Origin: Bog-756 sp963696495
GTDB taxonomy: Bacteria > Actinomycetota > Acidimicrobiia > Acidimicrobiales > RAAP-2
Assembly (NCBI GenBank): GCA_963696495.1
Contig: CAVOKJ010000001.1
Span: forward strand, 160,106 to 224,105
DNA: 64,000 nucleotides
Direction of reading: 5' to 3'
Shown here: piece by piece, positions 1 through 10,786 of the stretch
Layout: each line of letters opens with the position of its first letter
Position numbering within the stretch: the first letter of the stretch is position 1
Notes under the pieces: generated by a model
The model's input: only the letters and a program-made list of their open reading frames with translations
The model's database searches: none
What the model was told of the DNA's origin: nothing
Translations under genes and position numbers: made by a program

Positions 1-2
1 AC

Positions 3-1199
3 GACCTGCTCCGCCGGGATGCCACGGTGCTGCGGCTGGCCGCCAGGATCGCCGAGCGGCGGGTGCCCCAGGCCCGGGCCTTCGGTGTGCGCTCCCTGGC
101 CGAGGAGCTGATCACCAGCATGGACCACGAGCTCGACTACCTCCGTGAGGCCGCCATGTGCGACCGGCTGCGTGCGGTGGTGAGCCACGACGACCCGGCC
201 GAGGACGTGATCCGGATACCGCTCGTCTTCCATCAGCTGTGCACCGACCGCCTCCTCGTGATGGAGCAGGCCCCCGGCCGGGCCATCGACGCTCCGGGCG
301 CCATCGCCGGCAGCGGGGCACCGCCCCACCTGCTGGCCGCCGCCCTGCTCAGCAGCTTCCTCCAGCAGGTGCTCCAGGGCATGGCCTTCCACGCCGACCC
401 CCACCCCGGCAACCTCATGGTCGACGAGTGGGGCCGGCTGTGGCTGCTCGACTTCGGAGCGGTGGGCCTGCTCGACCCCACCACCCGGCGGGCGCTCCAG
501 GACATCGCCATCGGCATGAGCGCCGGCGAGCCGATGGTGGTGGCCCGGGCCGTGCGCCACCTGGCCGGCGCCGAGGCCACCGCCGACCTGCAGGTCCTGG
601 AGAACGACATCGGGATGCTGATGGTGGAGACGGCCGGCGGGTTCGACCCGTCGGTCGTGCCCGAGGTCCTCTCGGTGATGACGCGGCACGGCATGAAGGT
701 CCCGCCCTCGATGACCTCGCTGTCGAAGGCGCTGATCACCCTGGAGGGCACCCTCCGGGTCATCGACCCCTCCTTCGAGCTGGCCACCGAGGCGTCGTCG
801 GTGGCCGACGAGCTGTCCGACCACGATCCCGAGGTGATGGGCGACCTGCTCCAACAGGAGCTGCGGCGCTCGCTCCCGGCGCTCCGCTCCCTGCCCGAGC
901 ACATCGACGAGCTGGCCACCCAGCTGCGCAGCGGCCGCATGAGCGTGCGGGTCGAGCGGTTCGCCGGGCGCGACGAGCTGGTGGTGAGCGGGTGGATCGA
1001 CCGCGCCCTCATCGCCTTCTTCGGGTGTGTGGGACTGCTGGCCTCGGGGGTGCTCCTGGTGGCGGCCGAGCTGGCCCGGTCGTCGGACATCCGGCTGACC
1101 CTGCAGTCGATCGGCTTCATCGGCCTGGTGTTCTCCTCCGTCCTGTTCATGCGGTCGACGGCCCAGATCCTCCGGCGCGAGCGGACCTCCACCGGCTGA
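3..1199 (+). CDS. ABC1/AarF/UbiB-family protein kinase-like protein, 5'-truncated by window edge
   Basis: The reading frame is open from base 3, so the gene begins upstream of the window. The internal GTG at 27 is probably not the real start. The encoded part shows the family hallmarks: an E-rich ExD-type helix (EELITSMDHELDYLREA, about nt 102-150), the nucleotide-binding HADPHPGNL motif (about nt 389-415) and LLDFGAVG (about nt 447-470). The C-terminus has two hydrophobic segments (about nt 1005-1075 and 1095-1155) that should anchor it in the membrane, as in many actinobacterial members. The family comprises atypical kinases or ATPases linked to isoprenoid quinone and lipid metabolism; the substrate here cannot be told. 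It ends 91 bp before purA and is probably a separate transcription unit. Confidence 0.85.
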   Translation, partial: DLLRRDATVLRLAARIAERRVPQARAFGVRSLAEELITSMDHELDYLREAAMCDRLRAVVSHDDPAEDVIRIPLVFHQLCTDRLLVMEQAPGRAIDAPGAIAGSGAPPHLLAAALLSSFLQQVLQGMAFHADPHPGNLMVDEWGRLWLLDFGAVGLLDPTTRRALQDIAIGMSAGEPMVVARAVRHLAGAEATADLQVLENDIGMLMVETAGGFDPSVVPEVLSVMTRHGMKVPPSMTSLSKALITLEGTLRVIDPSFELATEASSVADELSDHDPEVMGDLLQQELRRSLPALRSLPEHIDELATQLRSGRMSVRVERFAGRDELVVSGWIDRALIAFFGCVGLLASGVLLVAAELARSSDIRLTLQSIGFIGLVFSSVLFMRSTAQILRRERTSTG

Positions 1200-1247
1200 C
1201 GGCCCCCGGGCCCCGGCCGGCCCGGCCCGGGCCCCCGCGGTGCGGGC

Positions 1248-1253
1248 TACAAT
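1248..1253 (+). promoter_or_regulatory. -10 hexamer of the pur operon
   Basis: TACAAT lies 37 bp before the purA GTG, in a gap that is otherwise nearly pure G and C. It is a close match to the sigma-70 -10 box. No convincing -35 was seen. Confidence 0.45.
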
Positions 1254-1290
1254 GGTGCGTAATCCGCTTTTCGCAACGGAGGAGAGACGC

Positions 1291-2571
1291 GTGCCGGCAA
1301 CCGTCGTCGTCGGGACCCAGTGGGGGGATGAGGGCAAGGGCAAGCTCACCGACCTCCTGGCCAAGGAGATGGAGCTGGTCGTCCGCTACCAGGGTGGCCA
1401 CAACGCCGGCCACACCATCGTGGTGGACGGGGAGACCTTCGCCCTCCAGCTGGTGCCGAGCGGCGTCCTCTACGACCACATCACGCCGGTCATCGGCAAC
1501 GGGGTGGTGGTCGATCCCACCGTCCTGCTGGCCGAGGTCGACACGCTGGGGGCCAAGGGCATCGACACCTCGCGCCTGCTGGTGAGCGGCAACGCCCACC
1601 TGATCATGCCCTACCACCACGAGCTGGACCGGCTGACCGAGCGGTACCTGGGGAAGAACAGCCTCGGGACCACCAAGCGGGGGATCGGGCCGGCGTACGC
1701 CGACAAGTCGTCCCGCGTCGGCCTCCGGGTCCAGGACCTCCTCGACCCCAAGATCTTCCGACAGAAGCTCGACGTGGTGCTGAAGGAGAAGAACGCCGTC
1801 CTGGCCAAGGTGTACAACCGCCTCCCGCTCTCGGCCGACGAGATCTGCGCGCACTACCTCGGCGAGCTGGCCCCCCGGGTGGGCCCGATGGTGGCCGACA
1901 CGGTGGGGTTGCTCCACGAGTCCCTGGAACGGGGGGCCCACGTGCTGCTGGAGGGGGCCCAGGCCACCTTCCTCGACCTCGACCACGGCACCTACCCGTT
2001 CGTCACCTCCTCCAACCCGGTGGCCGGCGGAGCGTGCACGGGTGCGGGGATCGGCCCCCGGTTCATCGACGAGGTCATCGGGATCGCCAAGGCCTACGTG
2101 ACGCGGGTGGGCAGCGGCCCCTTCCCCACCGAACTGCTCGACGAGATCGGGGACACCCTGGTCGACCGGGGCCACGAGTACGGCGTGAACACCAAGCGCC
2201 GGCGCCGGCCCGGATGGTTCGACGCCGTCATGATGCGCCAGGCGGTCAGGCTCAACTCGCTGTCGGAGGTGGCCCTGACCAAGCTCGACGTGCTCGACAC
2301 CTTCGACACGGTCAAGGTGTGCGTGGCCTACGAGGCCAACGGCGAGCGGTTCACCCATCCGCCCTACCACCAGTCGATCTTCCACCAGGTGACCCCGGTC
2401 TACGAGGAGCTGCCCGGGTGGAAGACCGACATCTCGGGCGCCACCGAGATCGGCGACCTGCCCCAGGCGGCACGCGACTACGTCCATTTCCTGGCCGAGC
2501 AGATCGGCACCCCGGTGCGCCTGGTCGGGGTGGGCCCGGGTCGTGAGCAGTTCGTGCGCTTCGCCGCATGA
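1291..2571 (+). CDS. purA: adenylosuccinate synthetase
   Basis: Catalyses GTP-dependent joining of IMP and aspartate to adenylosuccinate, the first committed step to AMP. The product is 426 aa, the usual length. The N-terminal P-loop GTQWGDEGKGK (residues about 7-17), QGGHNAGHT (about 35-43), KRGIGPAYADK and GPFPTEL are all present. The GTG at 1291 is chosen because GGAGGAG lies about 6 nt upstream and the conserved N-terminus starts there; an in-frame extension to 1240 encodes nothing conserved and would overlap the -10 box. It overlaps purD by 4 bp (ATGA) and leads the operon purA-purD-purB-purC-purS-purQ. Confidence 0.97.
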   Translation: MPATVVVGTQWGDEGKGKLTDLLAKEMELVVRYQGGHNAGHTIVVDGETFALQLVPSGVLYDHITPVIGNGVVVDPTVLLAEVDTLGAKGIDTSRLLVSGNAHLIMPYHHELDRLTERYLGKNSLGTTKRGIGPAYADKSSRVGLRVQDLLDPKIFRQKLDVVLKEKNAVLAKVYNRLPLSADEICAHYLGELAPRVGPMVADTVGLLHESLERGAHVLLEGAQATFLDLDHGTYPFVTSSNPVAGGACTGAGIGPRFIDEVIGIAKAYVTRVGSGPFPTELLDEIGDTLVDRGHEYGVNTKRRRRPGWFDAVMMRQAVRLNSLSEVALTKLDVLDTFDTVKVCVAYEANGERFTHPPYHQSIFHQVTPVYEELPGWKTDISGATEIGDLPQAARDYVHFLAEQIGTPVRLVGVGPGREQFVRFAA

Positions 2572-3974
2572 GCGGCGGGGGACCGGCGTCGGGGTCGGCG
2601 ACCGCCGTCGGGTCGGTGTGCGTGGTCGGCTCGGGGGGCCGCGAGCATGCTCTGGCTCTGGCGTTGGGCCGCACCGCCGAGGTGATCGTGACCCCGGGGA
2701 ACCCGGGCATCACCGGCACCACCCCCGAGGGGCACACCATCGTGAGCGTGGCGACGCCCGTCGAGGAGATCGAGGCCGACCTCTACGTCATCGGGCCCGA
2801 GGCACCGCTGGTCGACGGTCTGGCCGACCGGCTCCGGGCCTCGGGCCGGCTGGTGTTCGGGCCCGGCGCCGACGGCGCCCGGCTCGAGGGGTCGAAGGCG
2901 TTCATGAAGGAGGTGCTCGACGAGGCCGGGGTGCCCACCGCCCGGTTCGGGGTGTTCGACGACCCGGGGGCGGCCCAGGCCTACCTGCGCACCCTCCCGG
3001 GCCCGTGGGTCATCAAGACGGACGGGCTGGCCGCCGGCAAGGGCGTCCTGGTCACCGACTCGCTGGCCGACGCCGACGCCGACATCGACACCAAGCTCTC
3101 GGGTGAGGCGTTCGGGTCCGCCGGGCGCAAGGTCGTGATCGAGGAGGGCCTGACCGGCCCGGAGTGCTCGTTGCTGGTGCTGTGCGACGGCGAACGCCTG
3201 GTGGCGCTGGCACCGGCCCAGGACTTCAAGCGGCGTGACGACCATGACGGCGGCCCCAACACGGGGGGCATGGGGGCCTACTCGCCCGTCCCCTTCGTGG
3301 ACGACGCGCTGGTGGCCACGCTGGTCGACGAGGCGGTGGCGCCGCTCGTCAAGGTCCTCCGCGCCCGGGGCATCGACTACCGGGGCGTCCTCTACGCCGG
3401 GCTCATGCTGACACCCGAGGGTCCGAAGGTGCTCGAGTTCAACGTCCGCTTCGGCGACCCCGAGACCCAGGTGGTGCTGCCCCGGCTCGACGGCGACCTG
3501 GCCGGCCTGCTGGCCGAGGTGGCGGCCGGGGCGCTGACCACGGTCCCCCGCTTCGCCGACACGGCCGCCGTGTGCGTGGTGATGGCGTCCGAGGGCTACC
3601 CCGAGTCGCCGAGGACCGGCGACGTGGTCGTCGGCATCGCCGACGCCGCGGCCATCGACGGGGTCACGGTCTTCCAGGCCGGCACCGCTCGAGCCGACGC
3701 GGGGAACACCGCTCCGGCCGACGCTGCGGGCACCGCCGGTGGCGACGGTGCACGGGCCCCGGTGGTCACGGCGGGCGGCCGGGTGCTGGGGGTCACCGGC
3801 CTCGGCCACTCGCTCGGGGAGGCCCGCTCCCTGGCGTACCGCGGCGTGTCGGCCATCTCCTGGCCCGGTGCCCACTCGCGGTCCGACATCGCCCGGGCCG
3901 CCGTCGACGACCCGGTGGCCGCAGGAGGCTTCGTCCGTGCCGACGCCGGGACGGCCCGTGAGGTGACCGGATGA
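2568..3974 (+). CDS. purD: phosphoribosylamine--glycine ligase (GAR synthetase)
   Basis: ATP-grasp enzyme joining phosphoribosylamine and glycine, the second step of IMP synthesis; 468 aa. Visible motifs are the N-terminal VVGSGGREHALA, the ATP-binding WVIKTDGLAAGKGVLV (about residue 146), GGPNTGGMGAYSP and the metal-binding VLEFNVRFGDPETQ. The protein is longer than the usual 420-430 aa. The excess includes an Ala/Gly/Asp-rich insertion at about residues 371-400, inside the otherwise conserved stretch between VFQAGT and VTAGGRVLGVT, and a short N-terminal extension. The start ATG overlaps the purA stop and the stop overlaps the purB ATG, so translation is probably coupled. Confidence 0.96.
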   Translation: MSGGGPASGSATAVGSVCVVGSGGREHALALALGRTAEVIVTPGNPGITGTTPEGHTIVSVATPVEEIEADLYVIGPEAPLVDGLADRLRASGRLVFGPGADGARLEGSKAFMKEVLDEAGVPTARFGVFDDPGAAQAYLRTLPGPWVIKTDGLAAGKGVLVTDSLADADADIDTKLSGEAFGSAGRKVVIEEGLTGPECSLLVLCDGERLVALAPAQDFKRRDDHDGGPNTGGMGAYSPVPFVDDALVATLVDEAVAPLVKVLRARGIDYRGVLYAGLMLTPEGPKVLEFNVRFGDPETQVVLPRLDGDLAGLLAEVAAGALTTVPRFADTAAVCVVMASEGYPESPRTGDVVVGIADAAAIDGVTVFQAGTARADAGNTAPADAAGTAGGDGARAPVVTAGGRVLGVTGLGHSLGEARSLAYRGVSAISWPGAHSRSDIARAAVDDPVAAGGFVRADAGTAREVTG

Positions 3975-5308
3975 TCCCGCGGTACGCGCCGGCGGAGATG
4001 GCCGCCCTCTTCTCCGACGAGGCCCGCTTCGCCATGTGGCTCCGGGTCGAGCTGTTGGCCACCGAGGGGTGGGTCGAGGTGGGGGACGTGCCGGCCGAGG
4101 CGGCCGAGGCCTGCCGCCGTCGCGCCCCAAAGGTCGATGGCGCCTTCGTCGAGGCGGTGGCGGAGCGGGAGCGGGTGACCGACCATGACGTCGCCGCCTT
4201 CGTGGACGTGGTGCAGGACGCCATCGGCCAGCCCGAGGGATCGTGGATCCACTACGGGCTCACCTCCTCCGACGTGGTCGACACCGCGCTGTGCGCCACC
4301 CTCACCCAAGCAGCCGACCTGCTCATCGACGCATGCACCGGGCTGGTAGGCGCACTGCGTTCGCGGGCCGTCGAGCACATCGACACCCCGGTGACGGGGC
4401 GCACGCACGGGATGCACGCCGAGCCCACCACCTTCGGCGCCAAGTTCTCGCTGTGGGCGTTGCAGGCCGACCGCGATGTCCAGCGCCTGCGGGCGGCCCG
4501 GGACCGGGTGTCGGTGGGCAAGCTCTCCGGGGCCGTCGGCACCTACTCGAACATCGACCCACGGGTGGAGGCACACGTCTGCCGCTCCCTCGGCCTGACC
4601 CCCACCCCGGCCACCCAGGTGGTCGCCCGCGACCGCCACGCCGAGTACCTGTGGGCCTGCGCCGCGGTGGGCGCCACCATCGAGCTGATCGCCACCGAGG
4701 TCCGCCACATGGCCCGGAGCGAACTGGGTGAGGCCGAGGAGCCCTTCCGGGCCGGCCAGAAGGGGAGCTCGGCGATGCCGCACAAGCGCAACCCGATCCT
4801 CTCGGAGCGGTTGTGCGGCCTGGCCCGTGTGCTGCGCGGCTACCTGTCGGCCGGTCTGGAGGACGTGGCGCTGTGGCACGAGCGGGACATCTCCCACAGC
4901 TCGGTGGAACGCGTGGTGCTCCCCGACGCCAGCACGCTCACCCTCTACATGCTGCAGAAGGCCAAGGGGCTGGTCGAGGGACTGGTGATCCACCCCGAAC
5001 GGGCACTGGCCACCCTGACCGAGGGCAGCCGCGGGCTGGTGTTCAGCCAGTCGGTGCTCCTCGCCCTCGTCAGTGGTGGGCTGAGCAGGGACGCCGCCTA
5101 CCGCATCGTGCAGCGGGATGCCCGGACCGCCTGGGAGGAGGGCCGACCGTTCCGCGAGGTACTCGAGGCGGACCCCGAGATGACCCTGTCGGGGGACGCG
5201 CTCGACGAAGCGTTCGACCTCACCCGCACGTTGCGCCACGTCCACCGGTTCACCGACGCCCTCGAGGACCTGGGTGGCTCCGGTGGCACGGGCGGCCCGG
5301 TCCCGTGA
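3971..5308 (+). CDS. purB: adenylosuccinate lyase
   Basis: Fumarase/aspartase-superfamily enzyme cleaving SAICAR to AICAR and adenylosuccinate to AMP; 445 aa, a normal length. The superfamily signature SSAMPHKRNP lies at about residues 266-275, the catalytic-serine loop. TSSDVVDTA (about residue 97) and TGRTHGMHAEPT carry the conserved Ser/Asp and His residues of the active site. It starts on an ATG overlapping the purD stop by 4 bp and ends overlapping the GTG of purC by 4 bp. Confidence 0.96.
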   Translation: MIPRYAPAEMAALFSDEARFAMWLRVELLATEGWVEVGDVPAEAAEACRRRAPKVDGAFVEAVAERERVTDHDVAAFVDVVQDAIGQPEGSWIHYGLTSSDVVDTALCATLTQAADLLIDACTGLVGALRSRAVEHIDTPVTGRTHGMHAEPTTFGAKFSLWALQADRDVQRLRAARDRVSVGKLSGAVGTYSNIDPRVEAHVCRSLGLTPTPATQVVARDRHAEYLWACAAVGATIELIATEVRHMARSELGEAEEPFRAGQKGSSAMPHKRNPILSERLCGLARVLRGYLSAGLEDVALWHERDISHSSVERVVLPDASTLTLYMLQKAKGLVEGLVIHPERALATLTEGSRGLVFSQSVLLALVSGGLSRDAAYRIVQRDARTAWEEGRPFREVLEADPEMTLSGDALDEAFDLTRTLRHVHRFTDALEDLGGSGGTGGPVP

Positions 5309-6216
5309 CCGGCCCACCGGCGGGGGAGCCGCTGCGATTGATCCAGTCCGGCAAGGTCCGGGACCTCTACGACGCCGGCGAGGACCGTCTGTTGATGGTG
5401 GCCTCCGACAGGATCTCCGCGTTCGACGTGGTCATGGCCGAGCCCATCCCCCAGAAGGGCCGCGTCCTGACCGCCATGACCGCCCACTGGTTGGGTGAGC
5501 TGGCCGACCTGGCCCCCAACCACCTGATCAGCGCCGACGTCGCCGATCTCCCCGCCGGCGCCGCGGCACTGCCGGGTGGCCTCGAGCGGCTGGCCGGGCG
5601 CACGATGCTGGTCCGCCGGGCGGAGATGCTCGACATCGAGTGCATCGTCCGTGGCTACCTGGCCGGCTCGGCCTACAAGGAGTACCAGCGGTCCGGGACC
5701 GTGCACGGGATGCGCATGCCGGACGGCCTGCGCCACGCCGACCGCCTGCCGGAGCCTGTCTTCACGCCGTCGACGAAGGCGCCGGTGGGTGGCAAGGACC
5801 TCAACATCGGCCTGGACGAAGCCGCCGACCTGGTGGGCCGTGAGGCCGTCACGGCCGCCGCCGAGCTGTGCCTCACCGCCTACTCGAGAGCGGCGGTCCG
5901 CGCCGAGGAGCACGGGATCGTGATCTGCGACACCAAGTTCGAGCTCGGCTTCATCGACGGCGTGCTGTCCCTGTGCGACGAGGTGCTGACTCCGGACTCG
6001 TCGCGCTTCTGGCCGGCCGACGACTGCGCACCGGGGACCAACCCGCCGTCGTTCGACAAGCAACCCCTGCGCGACTGGCTCGAAGGGCAGCCGTGGGACA
6101 AGCAGCCGCCGCCGCCCCCCCTTCCACCGGAGATCGTCGGGGCCACCTCGACGAGGTACGTGAGTGCCTACGAGCGGGTCTGCGGGCGTTCTCTTCGCGA
6201 CTGGTACGGTGCCTGA
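5305..6216 (+). CDS. purC: phosphoribosylaminoimidazole-succinocarboxamide synthase
   Basis: SAICAR synthetase, joining CAIR and aspartate with ATP; 303 aa. Key motifs are SGKVRDLYD near the N-terminus (phosphate-binding loop), DRISAFDVVM, ECIVRGYLAGSAYKEY, FTPSTKA and IVICDTKFELGF (metal and substrate binding). The start is the GTG at 5305, whose GTGA overlaps the purB stop; the long in-frame extension upstream is only the out-of-frame shadow of purB. No purE or purK is in the window, so the preceding carboxylation step must be encoded elsewhere. Confidence 0.95.
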   Translation: MTGPPAGEPLRLIQSGKVRDLYDAGEDRLLMVASDRISAFDVVMAEPIPQKGRVLTAMTAHWLGELADLAPNHLISADVADLPAGAAALPGGLERLAGRTMLVRRAEMLDIECIVRGYLAGSAYKEYQRSGTVHGMRMPDGLRHADRLPEPVFTPSTKAPVGGKDLNIGLDEAADLVGREAVTAAAELCLTAYSRAAVRAEEHGIVICDTKFELGFIDGVLSLCDEVLTPDSSRFWPADDCAPGTNPPSFDKQPLRDWLEGQPWDKQPPPPPLPPEIVGATSTRYVSAYERVCGRSLRDWYGA

Positions 6217-6218
6217 TC

Positions 6219-6494
6219 ATGGCCGGGACAACCAACTTCTCCGTGCTGGTCGAGGTCCGGTTGAGGGACGGGATCGCCGACCCGCAGGGCGCAACGATCG
6301 AGCGGGCGCTGCCTGCCCTCGGGCTGCACGGGGTCACCGGGATGAGGGCGGGCAAGTCGTTCCGGTTCGACATCGCCGCCGCCGATGACGCCGAAGCCCT
6401 GGCCCAGGCCACGGTGGTGGCCGACCGCCTGCTGGCCAACCCGGTGATCGAGGAGTCGTCCGTCACCGTGCAGCCGAACGGATCGGGTACCTGA
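6219..6494 (+). CDS. purS: phosphoribosylformylglycinamidine synthase subunit PurS
   Basis: Small 91-aa subunit that bridges PurL and PurQ in the three-part FGAM synthase typical of actinobacteria and firmicutes. The sequence has the family pattern: an N-terminal beta strand (FSVLVEVRLRDGIADPQG), a central LGLHGVTGMRAGKSFRF strand and a helix ending ADRLLANPVIEE. The ATG is 2 nt after the purC stop, and the stop shares one base with the purQ ATG (TGATG). Its presence fits the short-form PurL encoded downstream. Confidence 0.93.
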   Translation: MAGTTNFSVLVEVRLRDGIADPQGATIERALPALGLHGVTGMRAGKSFRFDIAAADDAEALAQATVVADRLLANPVIEESSVTVQPNGSGT

Positions 6495-7186
6495 TGGCGC
6501 CCCGCATCGGCGTGGTCATCTTCCCCGGCACCAACTGCGAGCACGATGCCCTCCTGGCCGTGGAGCGCATGGGTGCCGCCGCCGCGCTGGTATGGCACGG
6601 TGACGCCTCGGTGGCCGGGTACGACGCGCTGATCCTTCCGGGGGGATTCGCCCACGGCGACTACCTGCGCCCGGGGGCCATCGCCCGGTTCTCCCCGGTG
6701 ATGGAGGCGGTCGGCCGGTTCGCCGCCGAGGGCGGCCCCGTCGTGGGGATCTGCAACGGCTTCCAGGTCCTGACCGAGGCCGGTCTCCTGCCCGGGGCCC
6801 TCCAGAAGAACAGCGGCCTGCGCTTCCTCTGCACCACGGTGGCCGTCCGGGTGGCGTCGGCCGACTCGCCGCTCACCGCCGGCGTGGCCGTCGGCACCGA
6901 GCTGCGGATCCCCATCAACCACTTCGAGGGCAACTACACCTGCGACGCGGAGACCCTGGCCCGGTTGCGCGACGAGGACCGGGTCGTCCTGCGCTACGTC
7001 GACAACCCGAACGGCTCCGTCGACCGGATCGCCGGGGTCTGCAACGAGGCCCGCAACGTGGTCGGGCTCATGCCCCATCCCGAGCGCGCCTCGGACCCGC
7101 TGCTCGGTTCGGCCGACGGCACGGTGCTGCTCGGTGCCCTGCTGGCGTCGGCGACGCTCCGTGGCTCGGACGAGTCCGCCGCCTGA
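6494..7186 (+). CDS. purQ: phosphoribosylformylglycinamidine synthase, glutaminase subunit
   Basis: Class I glutamine amidotransferase of 230 aa that supplies ammonia to PurL. The nucleophile cysteine sits in VVGICNGFQVLTEAGLLPG (about residue 87). The His/Glu of the triad are in GLMPHPERASDP near the C-terminus. The N-terminal IGVVIFPGTNCEHD is also characteristic. It closes the first pur operon; the partner purL lies 1.1 kb downstream under its own promoter rather than in the operon. Confidence 0.95.
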   Translation: MAPRIGVVIFPGTNCEHDALLAVERMGAAAALVWHGDASVAGYDALILPGGFAHGDYLRPGAIARFSPVMEAVGRFAAEGGPVVGICNGFQVLTEAGLLPGALQKNSGLRFLCTTVAVRVASADSPLTAGVAVGTELRIPINHFEGNYTCDAETLARLRDEDRVVLRYVDNPNGSVDRIAGVCNEARNVVGLMPHPERASDPLLGSADGTVLLGALLASATLRGSDESAA

Positions 7187-7212
7187 CTACCGGAGCCGGG
7201 GGGTGAGGCCTC

Positions 7213-7644
7213 TCAGCTGCGGGAGCGGGGGATCTTCGCCTGCTGCAGCACCGAGGCGCTGACTCCCACGGTGCGCCACGCCGAGTACGAGATCCCCTTG
7301 CGCTCGCCGTAGACACGGGCCACCTTGATGAAGCTCTTCTCCAAAGAGGCCATGTCCACCGTTTCCCCGGTGTGGGACAGCTCGGACTCGAGCCGCTGCT
7401 TCTCCTCCACCAGGTGCAGGCGGGACAACGGGTCGGCCTCGGCCAGGCTGGCATCGATGACGGCCAGCCGCTTCTTGATCGACTCCGGTGTCCGCTTCCG
7501 TCCCCGACGGGGACGGGACGACTCGAGCGCCTCGAGGTAGCGACGGACCACCCGGCCCTCCTCGCGTCCCCGAGCCAACGCCGCCTTGTGATCGTCCGAC
7601 ATCGGGGTTTTTTTGCGTGATTTCGTGGAAGTGGTCGCGGCCAT
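7213..7644 (-). CDS. conserved small basic protein, function unknown
   Basis: 143 aa, Lys/Arg-rich. The first 15 residues are a basic tail, followed by predicted helices (SDDHKAALARGREEGR; KRTPESIKKRLAVIDASL; RLHLVEEKQRLESEL) with coiled-coil character. The end, ERKGISYSAWRTVGVSASVLQQAKI, resembles a helix-turn-helix-like segment. I recall similar proteins in other actinobacteria without a described role. The ATG at 7644 is supported by a -35/-10 pair ending 6 nt before it, so the mRNA would be leaderless; an internal ATG at 7602 is the alternative start. It is convergent with the pur operon. A nucleic-acid-binding role is a guess from charge and helix pattern. Confidence 0.75.
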   Translation of the reverse strand: MAATTSTKSRKKTPMSDDHKAALARGREEGRVVRRYLEALESSRPRRGRKRTPESIKKRLAVIDASLAEADPLSRLHLVEEKQRLESELSHTGETVDMASLEKSFIKVARVYGERKGISYSAWRTVGVSASVLQQAKIPRSRS

Positions 7645-7650
7645 GTGGAG

Positions 7651-7679
7651 AGCATCCCAGAGATGCCCATTGTTGGCAA
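7651..7679 (-). promoter_or_regulatory. leaderless promoter of the small basic protein gene
   Basis: On the minus strand TTGCCA (7674-7679), a 17-bp spacer, GATGCT (7651-7656), then 6 nt and the ATG. This is one of the clearest -35/-10 pairs in the window. Confidence 0.6.
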
Positions 7680-8300
7680 CCCCGAGGGTTCGGGACGGCC
7701 CGCAAAGGGAATTTTCCCGACGGTTTCCTCACGGTGATTGGGGCCAGTCGGCGATCCTCCGACGGTAATGGCCTTGCCGGGTATATCGGTCTTCGACGCG
7801 CGCGTGACCACCTATTGGCGGCACGGCCGGAGAAGTGGGTCGATCCATAGGGCCTCTTCCGTGCACGGTTCGGCTGTGCCCGGGGGCCTCCGGAGACCGG
7901 CCGGACGGCCCGATTCCGCAGGATTCCGCAGGAACCCGCCGGTCCTACCGCCCTGCCGGGTAGGGATGACCGACATTGATCCGGGATGGCCCGGCCGCCG
8001 GATCGGGTTCTATGGGATCTATGGATCCCCGCCCGACCGACCGGTCCAGTGCATGAGACCGGAGGCATTCCCGCCTAGTGGGCCCCGTTGGGTGTCCCCG
8101 GGTCCGCCACCAATCGGCGGTGTGCGGCGACCGTGGTGGACCACCACGGACCACCGGCACTCATCGGAGAATGAAGCGGGAATGGACCCGGAGGGCGACT
8201 ATGCCGGTCGGGTCCCATTCCCGCCGGCAGACGCAATGGATTCCCGATAGACCGGCGCGACCCCCGGCCATGGGCCGACGGCCATCCACCCCGGGACGGG
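7680..8300. other. long gap with no supported gene
   Basis: No open frame here has recognisable protein content or the codon bias of neighbouring genes; a 170-codon frame on the plus strand is a weak chance ORF. The stretch holds a tandem ATTCCGCAGG repeat (7913-7932) and an inverted repeat (8176-8224), described separately. It separates the two convergent pur-side units from purL. Confidence 0.5.
8176..8224 (+). repeat. inverted repeat upstream of purL
   Basis: GCGGGAATGGACCC (8176-8189) can pair with GGGTCCCATTCCCGC (8210-8224) with one bulged C, leaving a 20-nt loop. It lies about 90 bp before purL and upstream of the proposed start of its transcript. It may end upstream transcription or be an operator. 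Confidence 0.4.
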
Positions 8301-8306
8301 TACGCT
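8301..8306 (+). promoter_or_regulatory. -10 hexamer of purL (leaderless)
   Basis: TACGCT ends 7 nt before the purL ATG. Transcription should begin on or next to the start codon. No clear -35. Confidence 0.5.
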
Positions 8307-8313
8307 CGGACCG

Positions 8314-10627
<2,314 letters not shown>

Positions 10628-10675
10628 CCGGGTCCCGCTCCGCCGCCGCCGGGTCCACCGGGCGAGCGCCGGCCG

Positions 10676-10724
10676 ATCACAATTCCAAATAGCATTCGGT
10701 CGGTTTGGTGATTGGAATTGTGAT
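10676..10724. repeat. AT-rich perfect inverted repeat between convergent genes
   Basis: ATCACAATTCCAA (10676-10688) and TTGGAATTGTGAT (10712-10724) are exact complements separated by 23 nt. It sits 49 bp after purL and about 60 bp past the end of the opposing PHP gene. It could be a bidirectional terminator, though it lacks a T-run and is unusually AT-rich for this genome, or a protein-binding palindrome. Confidence 0.6.
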
Positions 10725-10786
10725 TGCGGCCGGGAGCCCCCGACAGCTGTCCGGCATCGCCCCCGACCCACCCGCGCCGGTGCCCC

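Noticed and set aside
158..1585. 475-codon plus-strand open frame overlapping the ABC1 gene and purA
   Set aside because: Arg/Pro/Gly-rich shadow of the high-GC genes; the true genes in the other frames have clear family motifs.
7738..8250. 170-codon plus-strand frame before purL
   Set aside because: No family features, Pro/Arg/Gly-rich and poor codon bias; treated as non-coding.
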